Positions 7,892 to 8,068 of a stretch of DNA of 8,068 bases are shown in pieces (positions within the stretch are counted from its first letter, which is position 1; the number at the start of each line of letters is the position of its first letter). Source of the stretch: DAOTXR01 sp034435375. GTDB taxonomy: Bacteria > Chloroflexota > Anaerolineae > Aggregatilineales > UBA3940. The notes beneath the pieces are model-generated. The model was not told the origin of the DNA. It ran no database searches and saw only the letters and a list, made by a program, of their open reading frames with translations. The position numbers and the translations under genes are program-made. The DNA is taken from positions 1 to 8,068 of the forward strand of contig DAOTXR010000014.1 of the NCBI GenBank assembly GCA_034435375.1. Reading direction: 5' to 3'.

Positions 7892-7995
7892 CCCCGGCGC
7901 AGCCGGGGCCCCCGCCTGCCAGCAACGAACGTTGTGGTGCCGCGCAGCGGCAGGCGCGTGGTAGAAAACGCCCGGCTCGAGGCCGGGCGGGGGCC
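7892..7995. repeat. Cluster of nested GC-rich palindromes
   Basis: Several perfect inverted repeats lie within 104 bases. They are CCCCGGC-GCA-GCCGGGG (7892-7908); a 10-bp arm pair at 7907-7916 and 7986-7995; GCCTGCC/GGCAGGC (7914-7920 and 7949-7955); CAACG-AA-CGTTG (7923-7934); GCCGC-GCA-GCGGC (7939-7951); and CGCCCGGC/GCCGGGCG (7969-7976 and 7982-7989). Some arms overlap, so they must be alternatives. The element could be a dispersed palindromic repeat, a structured RNA or a compound transcription stop. Confidence 0.5.
7963..7989 (-). terminator. Possible minus-strand terminator of an upstream gene
   Basis: On the minus strand an 8-bp perfect GC stem (7989-7982 with 7976-7969, five-base loop) is followed by TTTTCTA (7968-7962). 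It could end a transcript entering from right of the window and separate it from the hsd promoter. The T run is short, and the arms can pair with other parts of the palindrome cluster, so this is moderate evidence. Confidence 0.45.
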
Positions 7996-8068
7996 ACCAC
8001 CTGATCCAGCATCGGGGAATGTCTGACACCCGGAACGCTGATCTATCAAGCGCAGGGTGCAGGATGTC

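Larger units (their letters stand above)
7638..8068. other. Intergenic region upstream of the hsd operon, no convincing gene
   Basis: This 431-base stretch has several open frames on both strands, but none has a clear ribosome site or a recognisable domain, and the longest ones run through GC-rich palindromes. It holds a diverged copy of the repeat seen at 222-259, a palindrome cluster (7892-7995) and a possible minus-strand terminator (7963-7989). ATGGCACC at 7757-7764 is also an inverted match of GGTGCCAT at 7868-7875. A gene end may lie just beyond the right edge: in one minus frame a TGA-TAG pair occurs close to 8050, but too little is visible to name it. Confidence 0.45.

Noticed and set aside
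7674..8012. Minus-strand open frame of 112 codons upstream of hsdM
   Set aside because: It starts inside the palindrome cluster and translates the repeats into Arg/Pro/Ala-rich sequence. It has no family resemblance and overlaps competing frames in the same stretch.

Overview
The window carries one compact gene cluster, all on the minus strand. It is a complete Type I restriction-modification (R-M) operon with two small toxin-antitoxin-like pairs built into it. In transcription order (right to left) the genes are hsdM (7561-6032), a DUF4258 protein (6042-5725), a YgiT-type zinc-finger protein (5732-5493), hsdS (5420-4221), a VapB-like antitoxin (4185-3943), a VapC-like PIN protein (3946-3545) and hsdR (3539-399). 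Genes overlap or are separated by at most 72 bases, and three junctions are overlaps. A single mRNA with translational coupling is therefore likely. All catalytic motifs looked for in HsdM and HsdR are intact, and no frameshift is visible.

The operon appears to have its own punctuation. A perfect TATAAT box lies upstream of hsdM, giving a leader of about 40 nt. In that leader a 7-bp inverted repeat would pair with the hsdM ribosome binding site. At the far end, about 145 bases past the hsdR stop, a 13-bp near-perfect hairpin followed by a T run is a convincing minus-strand terminator. A second, plus-strand terminator at 75-120 faces it, so a convergent transcript reaches the window from the left or starts just inside it (a weak promoter is visible at 9-38). 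The right-hand 430 bases hold no convincing gene. They contain a dense cluster of GC-rich palindromes, including a possible minus-strand terminator for a gene beyond the window, and a diverged second copy of the repeat that forms the hsdR terminator.

How the genes probably work together: HsdM and HsdS form the methyltransferase, and adding HsdR makes the ATP-dependent restriction enzyme. The two target recognition domains of HsdS are visibly of the same family, so the two half-sites may be alike. The small pairs resemble toxin-antitoxin modules: DUF4258/YgiT is related to the MqsR/MqsA theme, and VapB/VapC is an RNase-type pair. Their placement between hsdM and hsdS, and between hsdS and hsdR, recalls the known insertion of anticodon nuclease PrrC into some hsd loci. 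They could stabilise the operon or act as a back-up abortive defence, but that is inference.

The organism is a bacterium with a mixed, fairly high GC content (hand-counted 60-base blocks range from about 42% to 75%), using ATG and GTG starts with Shine-Dalgarno sites. The style of the small VapB-like and DUF4258/YgiT proteins recalls Chloroflexota or cyanobacteria, with Chloroflexota my weak preference. No ribosomal or other phylogenetic marker is present to confirm this.
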